Assembly (NCBI GenBank): GCA_006386115.1
Contig: VFIW01000031.1
Coordinates: 310,001-374,000, forward strand
Reading direction: 5' to 3'
Source of the DNA: Globisporangium splendens
Taxonomy: Eukaryota; Oomycota; Peronosporomycetes; Pythiales; Pythiaceae
DNA length: 64,000 bases
Shown: positions 10,524-21,180 of the stretch, piece after piece
Layout of the letters: each line of letters opens with the position of its first letter
Position numbering within the stretch: the stretch's first letter is position 1
The notes under the pieces: generated by a model
What the model was told of the DNA's origin: nothing
Seen by the model: the letters and a program-made list of their open reading frames with translations, nothing else
Databases searched by the model: none
Translations under genes and position numbers: made by a program

Positions 10524-10907
10524 ATGTTTGTGCGTCAGGACGACAATTTTCCACCATCAACCAGTTGCGGCGTCAAGCGCAAGAGAGTTAGGAAGATATT
10601 AGCCAAGACTACTTCAAAAGCTCTACAGTGGCATGCCAAAGCGAATGATCAAGGTTGTCGGTGTCAAAGGAGGCACAATCGATCGTTCAGCTGCAGCAAT
10701 TGAACATGCGTGTGTTTTGATCGGAAAAATGCAATTGCATTATTTGACCTATTTAACGCACATATCCAAATGCCGTCTTAAAGTTCGAGGTGGAGGGGGA
10801 TGAACGGACTGCGTCTATAGTTTCACGCGACACTGTGTGAAGAATTGACTGATTGGTTTTACACCTTTTGCCGGGTACTTTGGTGTGTTGTACCATCTAA
10901 ATGGAAC
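10524..10907 (+). pseudogene. Tc1/mariner-type transposase C-terminus, decayed (copy 2)
   Basis: Second copy of the transposase remnant at 9510-9893, in the second tandem unit, with the same internal stop and frameshift. The breaks therefore predate the duplication. Confidence 0.75.
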
Positions 10908-11425
10908 TGATTTTCTTGCTGAAAGTTTCACAGGTCAACACACAGTATTTGTCCCAAACCAGTTTGGTCATACCGGTATTTATCTCACGTAAAATGAACC
11001 AACCAGACGGGAAATCCAATGCACATTTGCGGAGGCGGGAACACCACAATGAACACAAAGGCGGGAACTCAGGGTGTCTTACTTTCGCACGCTTCTCGCA
11101 CTTGGATCCCTCGAAATGCGTGTTGTTGAGGTTGAGTCCTTACAGCCCAATGCTAAATCCCATCGAAGGGTGCTTCAGTGTTTTGAAGGCTCATATGAAA
11201 GAGCACCTGACTGGAGAACGAGCTGAGTTCCTGGTTCGTGGCGAGTCCTCCTCCCTCGCAGCGAGGCGTATGCATATTCTGAAAGAAGCAGTTGCAATAT
11301 GCAAGCACGCCATCACTGAGCAGGTGGTGATGGCGCTGGACTTTCATTGTGCACGCACTTGCCTTGCGGCCGAACGTGGCGACGACATGGTTCTGTGGCA
11401 ACGATTCATTTTTCTGTTCGTTTGA
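10901..11425 (+). pseudogene. DDE_3 (Tc1/IS630-like) transposase fragment
   Basis: An open frame of about 174 codons containing LLRLSPYSPMLNPIEGCFSVLK, the signature around the third catalytic acid of DDE_3 transposases (SPxLNPIE; Glu is the catalytic residue). The two upstream Asp motifs are not visible. The N-terminal 70 codons look unrelated to a transposase, and the frame begins right at the end of the tandem duplication, so it is a truncated remnant and not a functional gene. It is a different family member from the Tc1 remnant next to it. Confidence 0.65.
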
Positions 11426-13299
11426 CTTGGTGCAACTCATCCCCAGTTCATTTTCATTTGGGTCAAAGACATTTTAACCTCAAAAATGAGTAAAAACCTG
11501 GTCTGTTCATTTCAGTTTCTCTCAAGCACCCAGCAAAATGTGTGTATGAGCAGATTTTAGGCTGAAAGTGGGATGAGCAAGCGCACAACAGGACTCACCA
11601 GCTTTTGCTGCTTTGGAAATACACGTGAAACTACATGCCCTTTCATAAACGGCAACGCACTTTTCGCGTGTATGGTCAGCGGTTGTGAAAGAAACTGTGA
11701 CAATCTGTGTGGTGTGGGTGTCCAAGTTGAAGCTAATTGTGCTCCCGCTGTCAAAAATGCTTCTGGAAGATCTTTCTTCGACTGGACGAAGGGAAAACAC
11801 TGGACCCGAGAACACGAGAGAAGCTTTTCCTCGAACTGGCGCTCCTCGTCCTTCTCGTGTACCGAGTCACAGAGCGCGAAAATCTGCAATATTTCTGCCG
11901 TCCGTGCCGATTTCTGCATGCTTGCGAGAACGTTGGGAAGTGGGTGCACTGTGGGAGGATAAGAATGAAGCCGCGCTTCGGACTCTTTTTGCCCCGTGAA
12001 GGAGTTGAAAGCGACGTGCGCGATGCGCATCGACGCTCTTCAGAAAAAGAGCAGCGCCAGCAGACCCAAGTGGTAGGTAGACTGGTCACCTTCTCTCCTG
12101 GATCTCCAAGTGGACGATATGAAATGGACAGGACAGCAGGCTCAAAGGAGGCATGAAAGAGATGCAATGTCGTCACTCTTGGTGTCGAGAAAAATGACGG
12201 TATCCTTGAGTTGTAAACGTGCTGCTCATCATGGATCCCGTTGATGTTGTCCTTCTACTTTCTGTAGACTCTTGCCTGTACGTCCCGAGATTGCTGACAA
12301 AATTTGTCGGGTCTTTGAGAAAAAGAAGCCATTGATCGAGGGAGGCGGCATTACCGATTGCTAAAGAGCCAAATCGAAGTCGGCTGGGGAACGGAGAAGA
12401 AGCTTCTCGTTGCGATCCTGTGCACAGACACGCTACGGATTTGCTGTGGTATCCAGCTGGCTGATGAGGAGAAGGTGGGTGGCTGTGCTAACGTGTCTTG
12501 CCATACTTTGGTCCCGTGTGGCACAGTTCGACGATTGTGCACCCTTGAGGCTGAGAAATGTTAATTGCGTAGGCTCGTGCCTGGGGTGAGACGCGAGAAA
12601 TTAACCGTGGTACACTCGTTGTCCCTGGTCCTATGCCAGCCAACACTACTCAGCAGACGCACCGTTGGTCGTTAAATTGCCGCGTAGTTAAAAAGAAACG
12701 CGCTTACGTTGGACTACGGTTTGCTAATTTCCCGTAGAGTCGCACAATCTCGATTGCTGATATACAATTCTCGAAACTGCGGCAGACAAGCAAGCCTTTC
12801 CATTAGGCTGATAGCGTATCCTTATCTCCTCATCTACAATCAGCCCAGGATCGTGTCGCATGGTGTCTCGTTTGGCTGCTCAGGTCCAGACCGGCATGGA
12901 GGCAGGCAAGTAGCCTATTTCGGAACAACAGAACAAGCCGTAGTGACGTGCTGTCGCAGCTGAAATTGAGTCGAGTCGACTGTAGAGACCACCTGGAAGA
13001 CACGATGCGAACGAGATCCGCGCGGGAGAGGATTCACAAGCTAACACCGAAAGATGCCTCAACGTCACGTGGATCGGGTGGAAGTTGGTACCTGCCTGAC
13101 ACTCCAAACAGGGAAAGTATCACCAGATACAGCAAGGTATCACCAGATGACACCAAAGATGCTGAAAGGTGTTAGCGTTTGACACTAATCTTTGATCCTA
13201 TCTTGGTGCTGCTACCTCCCACTACCTCCTAATCTCTACTTGCCTATATCGCGATCCAAAAAGTGCTCACCTCTATGAATTGACGTCCCTCAAACAGAA
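11426..13299. other. Intergenic stretch, no recognised gene
   Basis: About 1.9 kb downstream of the transposase fragment. Short open frames of 60-157 codons occur on both strands (for example 11557-12030 minus, 11737-12156 plus) and overlap one another; none resembles a family I know. A short imperfect repeat GTATCACCAGATxACA occurs twice near 13118 and 13137. It is probably decayed mobile DNA plus the 3' flank of the FYVE-like gene. Confidence 0.5.
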
Positions 13300-14583
13300 T
13301 CAGGAGTGCGGCGACTGCATGAGCACGAGCGCGATCTCGCGCACCGGCGCGTTCTTGGCTTCCAGCACGCAGAGCACGCAAAACGACAGCGCCTTCTGGG
13401 TCACCTCGGTGCTGCTCACGGCCATGGGGATCTTCTTGACCACGCTGCACTTGTGGCACACGATCTTCCGGCACGCCTCACACACAGCTTTCGGATGCAG
13501 AAGACCCCCGAACGGTGACAGACTCGCCGTGCAGTTTCCGCAATTTTTGGTGTCCGAGGACGGAGGTGGGGCAGCTCCCGAGAACCGTTTCTCGTGCATA
13601 AGCCAGATCAGCTTCTTCACGTACGAGAGATCCACAACATGGACGGCTCCAAGCAGCATCTCAGCGTAAATAGAGTATCCCTCTGTATGTCGGAAGCTCC
13701 CGCCAAAGTTGACGAAGCCGCGCGCAAAAATCTCGATGGACGACTGGTTGTGAGGACGTACGATGAAGCACGTCGAGATGTGCGCTCGCACGATGTTCAA
13801 GTGGCCGAGACCTGGTATTCTCTCGATGCTGTCGACCGAATGCATCAAGTAGTACCCCACGCGCTCGCCGTTCGAATCGTGCGCGACCCCAGTTCCTTCT
13901 AGGTACACACAATCTCGCTTCCGGGAAAGGTGGCCGAACTCTTTCATCGACCACTTGAGCGTGAGCGAGCTAAACGGATCTTGCAGGGTTGGGACCGTGA
14001 TGCTGGCTAAGTTCTTGATGGCTACGTACGGATCCTGAAGGTGAGAGTCACGGAGGCGCCACAGCCGTTCGGTGTGCGAAAGCGCACCAAAGACTGAGTC
14101 CTCTACCTCGCCAGCCACGATCCCAGTCGCGACCATGAGCGGTGCGTCCGCCGGCTTGATGAGTTCCAACAAGGACTGGTCGCTCGACGCGTTGCCGCTG
14201 CTACTGGACACCGAACCGTTGCTGCTGGAATCATTGCGCCGTGGCTGCCCCGTGAGAAGCATCTCCGCTGTGCTATACGGCGCATACACGCGGCTATTGA
14301 GGCTTGCGTCTGAACTGTCCTGGCTGTTCTCGCCTCCGCTGCTCTCGGTTCTGTTCTCCCCTACTAAGTCGGTGCGTCTGGAGCGGTACACATGGATTTT
14401 CTCCCGTGTCTTGACGTGCTTCCACTCGCTTCGAGGCAGCTGGCGCTGGTTGGCGATGAACAGGTCGCTGGCGACGAGCGTCTCGTTGACCACGCGCTCG
14501 GCTTCTTCCACGAGCATGCGGTGCTCGTCGGCAGTCAAGTTGATCGTGCGCACCGTGTCCTGGGGGGTATTAGTTGGCTTCAT
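13300..14583 (-). CDS. START-like/FYVE-like zinc-finger protein
   Basis: Intronless 427-residue protein starting at an ATG. A Ser/Asn-rich linker (residues about 80-140) precedes a START-like region (about 150-330). A Cys-rich module begins at NCGNC (about 347), with CXXC pairs CGNC, CEAC, CHKC and CVLC that fit a four-pair FYVE-type zinc cage. The basic R(R/K)HHCR motif that binds PI3P in classic FYVE domains is absent (here CRKIVCHKC), so phosphoinositide binding is doubtful. Oomycetes have large families of START/FYVE proteins, thought to act at endosomal membranes. The specific role is unknown. It is the only ordinary gene between two LINE-rich blocks. Confidence 0.85.
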   Translation of the reverse strand: MKPTNTPQDTVRTINLTADEHRMLVEEAERVVNETLVASDLFIANQRQLPRSEWKHVKTREKIHVYRSRRTDLVGENRTESSGGENSQDSSDASLNSRVYAPYSTAEMLLTGQPRRNDSSSNGSVSSSSGNASSDQSLLELIKPADAPLMVATGIVAGEVEDSVFGALSHTERLWRLRDSHLQDPYVAIKNLASITVPTLQDPFSSLTLKWSMKEFGHLSRKRDCVYLEGTGVAHDSNGERVGYYLMHSVDSIERIPGLGHLNIVRAHISTCFIVRPHNQSSIEIFARGFVNFGGSFRHTEGYSIYAEMLLGAVHVVDLSYVKKLIWLMHEKRFSGAAPPPSSDTKNCGNCTASLSPFGGLLHPKAVCEACRKIVCHKCSVVKKIPMAVSSTEVTQKALSFCVLCVLEAKNAPVREIALVLMQSPHS

Positions 14584-17471
14584 CGTTTCTCACTGTGGGG
14601 ACGGAATGTTTCCCTCTGCACCAGTCGGTGTGTCAATCAGGCGAGCTTCGCGTGCCCAGAGCGTGTCAGCGAGAGCGTGTGCGATTGTTTGCGGGCTGCG
14701 CTCGGCGAGCGAGGGAGGGCGATTGGTTTCGCGAAGCGCGGTGAGAAAAAAAAAGTCGTGGTCTCTAACCCATTTTCCAAGAAAATGCCGTCTCTGTGCA
14801 CCAAAGCCGTGCCGAGAAAGTGCAAATAGCCCCTCGCGGTGCGTGGAATCGTCCCCTTTGAAAAACTAAACTGTCCAGCTTCAAAGTATATCGGACAGAT
14901 ACCCTTTGATCGAGTCAAATCCATGCTGCACGTTCCTCGAACGCGCGCCGTTTGGTGTTTCAGCTCGGATTTGCATCAGCGAAAGCGAGACACAAAGCGT
15001 GAGTGTGGGTGCGTTGTGCGTGGCCTTGTGACTTCGCGCTTATTGTTCCTGGAGAAAAACAGACATGGGCGTCTCACCTCATACAGATTCCATCAGTGAG
15101 TCTCAAATTATTCTTCCACGAGAGAAAAACACAACAACACGGAGACAAGAGCGTCTTGTCCTATCATGTCCGGGTGGATTCAATCGATGTGTGTGTGTGT
15201 GTGTGCGTATGTTTTCAGTGTGTCGAAAAGGTTAGTCGTTTGCGTCGCGTGTCCCTCGCAAAGTACGGGTAGCGCCAGAAGCGTAGCGAGCGCCCCTGTC
15301 TGCAGCATGGTACATCCAATCAAGGGACAACATCATCAAAGTCCCCTTTTTGCAAGTCGCGGCAAAGTTCTCGTGAACTCCCACCCTCCGGCTCGCCCGT
15401 TTTCTCTCGTTTGATGATGCGCACTGGTTTTTGCATTTCTTCGATCTGCTTCGCCTTCAAGAAAACAGGAGCGAAGAGCTCGTCCATTCCCCGGAGGGAT
15501 TTGAGATCCGCTGGCCAACTTTTTCAAGGCGCTGCAAGCAGAGTTTGAGCGAGCACCGCGTCTCGTCATCTCAACATAAACAAGGTCGCCTGCTGGAGCC
15601 GAGAACAATGGGTAAACAATGCAAAGAAGGAGCGCCACCCTCAAATAACTGGCCAAGTGGACGCTGGGGACCAATCAATATGCAACAGAAGCTTGCTGCC
15701 AAGACAGGCTACACTTGTGAGTGTCACAAAACCTGTACAAGTGTATCTAGATCACAAAATCGGTTTGCAATTTTTGCATTTTTGTACCTGGTTACTGGTA
15801 TTGCCAGTCTGTATATTTGGATGCACGCGCCTCTTCTGACTGTAAATTATTGATGACTAATGAGAGTGTTCGTGTAAAGCTGGACCAGATGCCAAGAAGA
15901 CTTGGCCATCGACGCCGCTCGTAGAAAACGGATGCTTTGTCAAGTTGCAATTCGACAAAGCATGTGGTAAGAGGGTGAATCTGCCACGAGAGTGAAGCCA
16001 CTTTCCTCAAAAGAGAACATTTGGACGCCGCAACGACCGAAATGGAAGACCAAACGCTGCATAACGCGTAATGCACTTCCGGAGACATGTATAAGAGCAC
16101 CGCACGCGCCTCGAGCTCGCTACGCGTACGACCAGAGAAGGAGAGTCGTTGCTCACCTCACCGGATCTGGAATCGTTCCACGTGAGGTCCGACTTTAAAC
16201 TATTACTTTATTAAACACGACTGGGGTACGCCAGTAATGGACCCTCGAACAAAACGCACGACTGATGGCTTACAGTAGATTCATGAACTTCAAGAACATA
16301 TGCATCGATCCGCTAGGGGCTCGGTGGGAATGTCCAAATCAACCTTTTGCGCACGTGAGCAGTGTCGTACATTAACAGTACCTGTATGACACAGACCGCT
16401 CTGCAAACCCGATCTGAAAGTTAAAAAGTCCGTGGTGTCCGCCTTGCGGCTCTTTCAGGAACAGCAATTCGATCCCGTGGATGTGCGCGAATGCAAGGCG
16501 CAGATACAATCATCCGTGTAAACGCTTTCATAGCAATCAAATCGACGCGAGGCAGCTCAGCGCGACGGGCAACCGAGCGTTTAAAATCGCGTACATCTGT
16601 ATTCCGCTCCGCAGTAGAATGAATCTCGTACTCGCCATAATGACTTGAACAGAAAGTTTTCAATCTCAGATTTGCACTTTTGAGCAAATCTGGCCAAGCA
16701 GAGGACCCAGCATTTGACCTGAGATCCCTGTTTACGTCGTTCTGGCCGTGATCAAACTCGAAATCTGGGTCTCAATTGAGGAGTAACATAAACAACCCAG
16801 CATGCCAAGTGGATTCATCATTGGCCCATAGTCAGGCTCTCATAAGAGACATTTGGCATGCTTTTGCTTTGTCACCATCTATCCTTTTGTTTGTTTGCCC
16901 ACAAAGCGCCAACAGAATGCCAAAGAAGTCGAGCTGGTGCTCTTTGCCTTTCGTCGGGATGGCGATGCTACGGATTAAGACGAATGGCGGCTCATTCGAG
17001 GCAGTAGACCATAGCTTGTGATCATCTGGGGGACACACTGCAGAGCCCCGCAAGTTTGTCAAGCATTGTTATACGACCGAAGCAGCTGAAAACTCAAGTC
17101 GAGGCATCCAACAAGGTAGAGCTATGACCAATGGCAAGGCTTCTCAAGAACCTCCCACTTTCGACAGAGGTATTATCTGGTGATCGTCACTGTGGCTGAC
17201 GACGATGGTTCCCCTGGAAAATCTATCCACCGGTACTCAAATCCAGCACATTGCAGACAATCGCGATCACCGTGATCGCGTGTTCGTGTTCCGTTGCCAT
17301 CTGCAAGAGCCTCACTTCGCTGCGCAAGAATGGGTCTCAGCACAGTCGAGCATCGATGGCAAAGAGTGGAAACCTCATGACGTGGGACCCTATGGCACTG
17401 CTCAAGTAAAATATTGACGTCATTTTTCGTGCGAGACCATGCCGAGTACATCCAGAAATTGATTTATATCC
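14584..17471. other. Intergenic stretch, no recognised gene
   Basis: 2.9 kb between the FYVE-like gene's 5' side and the LINE tail. It holds a (TG)n microsatellite near 15189-15206 and several overlapping short frames (for example 15431-15853 plus and 17173-17451 minus) that match nothing I recognise. The first 150 bp presumably carry the FYVE-like gene's promoter; a weak Inr-like ACATTCCGTCCCCAC (minus strand) lies just upstream of its ATG. Confidence 0.5.
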
Positions 17472-17587
17472 ATGTTTGCTTTTCATATTCGTAATGAAGA
17501 TTAGGTAGGAGAATGGATATTGTAGGTCACGGCGATGAACCTAAATATACCTCACCTTATAAAAAAAAAAAAATGTTTGCTTTTCAA
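17472..17587 (+). mobile_element. 85-bp LINE 3' tail with poly(A), flanked by the target repeat
   Basis: 17486-17572 is only the last part of the LINE 3' UTR (ATTCGTAATGAAGATTAGG ... CCTTAT) ending in a run of 13 or so A. It is flanked by ATGTTTGCTTTTCA at 17472-17485 and ATGTTTGCTTTTCAA at 17573-17587. This is the footprint of an extremely 5'-truncated LINE insertion with a 14-bp target-site duplication. LINE-B begins immediately after the second repeat. Confidence 0.85.
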
Positions 17588-20500
17588 GATCGCTACACGT
17601 CCATGGAAGACTAAACCCGATGATGACCTACGGAAGATGGTGCCGGCCGAAGAAGAAGCGTTGAATGCCTGGATAATGGGTGCTCTCGTCTTAGACGCGC
17701 CTCCTGCATTCCTCGCTTGTACCCACACTTTCCTTCAACGCATGGCCTATGTCAAATTCTTTGAAGACTGCCTCGAAGGCACAGTCGTTGCTGTGGTCCC
17801 TCCGCGCATCTTGATGCCTGAACACATCGCAGAAAAGACAATTCTTATGCAATTACTTGCATCCGAGCCAGCCGGCTCTGCAGGTTATAAGAATCTGTGC
17901 GAGTGGATTCAGAATGTCAAGCGCCTGTACTACACTGCGGCGACTCGGCGATTGATGTTCATTGTCAAGGAGCAGTCCATTGCAACGAAATGGCATCGAC
18001 GGGAAATTAAACCCCGCAACGAAAAACTCGTTCTCCTGAGCACCGCCAAGCTCGAGGAAGAAGATGATCGATGTGACATTGACAATGTTATTCCCCACCA
18101 AGCTGATGCACTACAATATCAAGTCCGTGTTGTAGCTCCCGGCTTAGGCAATGACATTGTCGGCCAACTGATAGCATTGAGCACCGAATGTGAAGTCGTG
18201 TCCATTGCGCGCGCGCCGCGAGCACGGGATGGCGCATACGACTCTAACTTCTGGGTCGTTATCTTCAATTCCGAGGAATGTCCCCCTCAGCTCAAAGATG
18301 TCACCCACATCTCTGCTGAAGGGTTCTCGATCTTCGTTCATCATCATCAGCGGTACAGCCGAATCCCTTGCTTTCAGTGCTTCGACCCCTCGCACCCAAA
18401 AAGCAAGTGTACTCGAGCTCCTGGAGATTGTCAGATGCAATTTCATCGCGACTTCGAACCAGAAATCAAGCAAGCCAAGGAAATGTCGAAATTTGAGCTG
18501 CAGCACATGTCTCTTGAAGTCCGACAAAAGTACATTGGCAATCTCTCCAATAGTTTGGGCAAAGTCATGGCCAACCTGAAGACCAAGGCAACTGAGAAAG
18601 CGCTGCTCTCTGAGATGCTCCAGCCTGCTGACTCGAGTAGCAGCACCGGCTCTGCAGCAGTGGCAGCAGCGGCCAATTCTGCAACAGACGCTCAATCGGT
18701 TACGCCGTCGGAGGCAGAATGGTTCGATCCAGCCAACCTCAAGAAACAGAAGGGGGCGATGAAATCCACGATTTCAACCTCAGCGACCACACCAGTGAAG
18801 AGTTCACCGGCGTCGAAAGGGCAACCCCATCCAGCTTCGGACGCGGCATCAGCTGGTAGACGAGCGCCAAAAGGCGGAATCTTAAAGGCTGCTCCGAAGC
18901 TGACTTCTGTTGTTGGCACATCTCCTGGAACAGTAGCCAGCTCTGGTAGCATTGGTACCGGGTCTCCAGAGACAAGTATCAAGGCTTCTAGCGGTCAGAG
19001 CAACCGCAAGGCTCTCCAGGCTCGAAAGAAGCGCGAACTTGAACTTGAGGCCATTCTGGCTGGGAAGCTTTCTTCAGCTGATTCTGTGCTTGATGGGGTA
19101 CAAGCAAACTCCACTCAAGCGAAGCAAAAGATTGCTATCGACGCCCGCTTAAGCGCTGCTCAGGCAACATTAGACATTGCTAAGGAGCATCTGTCCAAAG
19201 CGTCTTCCGCGCACACCGCAGCTGCTGCAGCGGCTGCGACTGCAAAACGCAAATTCCATGACGTTTCAGCCAAAGCGCACAGTTTTGCTCTCGATCGAGA
19301 CGAACACAAGGAGGCAGACACCAGTGGTCGTGATGAGGAATCTTCATCTGTAAATCATGAAGCTGGACAGTTCCAACGTGAGATTGAATTGCTTGATTTG
19401 CAGCAACGTGTGACAGCAAAAGAAGCAGCAGCCGCATCTCTGATCCTCCAGGAGGCCAAGAACGCCAAAAATCGAGCGAAAAGGCAACTTGATTTACTCA
19501 AGAAGCGAGCCAAAGCTAAGAATTTGGATCCCAAGGATGGCGATCAGCAGGCTGGGAACAAGGCTTCTACGACAGCTGCTCCAGTACCATCTCCCGCGGA
19601 GAATACCGAAAGCCAAGGAGATCAAGACCTTGCTTATACGAAACTCAGGGAGTTTGTCAAAGCTCATGTCGTCCACGAGCACAGTCCCACTGCGCAGACT
19701 CAAGACGAGGAGCAATCAAGAACGAGCCAGCCCGGCTCGAAGTCTTTCCCCTCAGCGTCTAGAGATAATGGATCGGCAAACCAGCAACCATCATCGGAGC
19801 CATCAGCTGACACCACCTCTGGGTACTCTGAAGATCCCTCGCACTTCGATGTCACGATGTCCTTGGCGGATTCCACGTCGATGGATTCCACGATGCACCT
19901 GCAAGATCTGACGGGAGGTGCTGTGACCCCGCCAAATGGTCAAGCCACTCTCCCTCTGCCAGCAGAGGTGACTAAAGCCTTTCACCAGGAAATGCGCAGT
20001 CAAAATGGTACAGAGGATGCAGGCAACGGTGCTCCCTCGATGAACCAGCCAACTCCAGGCAGCGCTGACCAAGAGTTTGGACACATTGACTCTGCTGAAT
20101 CTCGAGATGCAGACCCAACGAGTGTCTTTGGTTCCGGGCCAGAAATCAATGCGGCGATGGGTAGTGGACTAGGTACAGGGTCGACGGATGATGAACATCG
20201 ATTCCAGGAACCGGAGTGAGAACCAGATTCCCACTCTCATACGTTAAATCGGCCACGGGCACGAAAGATCCCAGAACTTGCGTCCTCAGTTTTAAAAGCA
20301 GCGGCTTCAACGACATCAGGTCAATCCGAGGCCAGTCAAGAGTCAACCTTTTCCAACGACAGTGAAAGCGGCGAATTTGAGACGCCTCCTTCCTCACCGT
20401 CTCACTCTGTCCAGGACGATGGGCAAGCACGCAAGTCTCTGGTTGAACGATTGGTTGGATCGAAAGAGGAGCTCGAACAATTGACGGCTGCTGAACAAGC

Positions 20501-21179
20501 CCTTCGAAGACAGCATTTTCGTGCAAACAACAAAGCCATGCACGACTGGACCACGGCGACTCGACAAAATCGAAGATTCAGCTTGCCTTCAGTTGATCCA
20601 AGCGACGTCTCCAAATTGACTGGATGGATTCCCAGTCACGTGGATGCTCTAAGTGCGCTCATTTGTGCACTGCCTTTTCCACTGGAGGTCTTGCGCATGT
20701 TCCCAGTGAAAAAGCTCCTTGATTTTGGGCACAGCATAAACAGTCAAGCTCAACGCGCATTAATCCGGCATCACTCAGCTGACGGTGCAGTTAGCGCGCA
20801 AGTGCGAGCCTTTTGTAAGAAATGGGCATCGGCTGTTGACGCCTGTCCGCAAGGCTCCGCTCGTTGGTCCATGACTGACAACATCAAGCAGTGGAACAGA
20901 CTTGAAAAGCTAGATGATAGCCTATTGACCGCGACCGTCTCGCGACCCATTGACCCAGACAAATGGGCAATTCTCAATGTGGTAAGTCTTCTACTGCCAA
21001 GCATGTTCCCCAAGCACGAAGCCGTTGGTCACGTTATGCCTGAAACCCGAGCTGAAGAATATTGGCGTTCGTCTTCTCTTCAATCAGCAATTGATGCGAT
21101 TGTGGGCACGACGACGTCATGGTCGCTATTGGCGCACCAGCATGAGCTGGAGGTCCAACAGCGGCACAATCAGAACTAA
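17588..21179 (+). pseudogene. LINE-B ORF1, one nonsense codon
   Basis: Same protein as LINE-A ORF1 from residue KIATRPWKTKPDD on, with the same CCHC knuckle (about 18368-18409). The frame is open from the 5' truncation to 20216, where TGA at 20217-20219 replaces the CGA (Arg) of LINE-A; it then continues open to TAA at 21177-21179. The truncation removes the original start, and the apparent start at 17535 lies in the neighbouring LINE tail and is accidental. Confidence 0.85.
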
Positions 21180-21180
21180 A

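Larger units (their letters stand above)
8880..10907 (+). repeat. Two tandem copies of a 1014-bp unit (LINE 3' end plus Tc1 remnant)
   Basis: Unit 1 is 8880-9893 and unit 2 is 9894-10907. Each begins TTTAAT(C/T)TGGGCCGCGAGC in the LINE RNase H, runs through the LINE 3' UTR, then through about 380 bp of the Tc1-like transposase remnant, ending AAATGGAAC. Landmarks repeat exactly 1014 bp apart (for example ATGTTTGTGCG at 9510 and 10524). Because non-LINE flank is included, this is a segmental tandem duplication, not a second retrotransposition. The copies differ at scattered bases, so it is not an assembly echo of identical sequence. Confidence 0.9.

Noticed and set aside
17535..17587. ATG at 17535 as true start of LINE-B ORF1
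   Set aside because: It lies in the preceding LINE 3' tail and reads through poly(A) and the target repeat; chance in-frame fusion.
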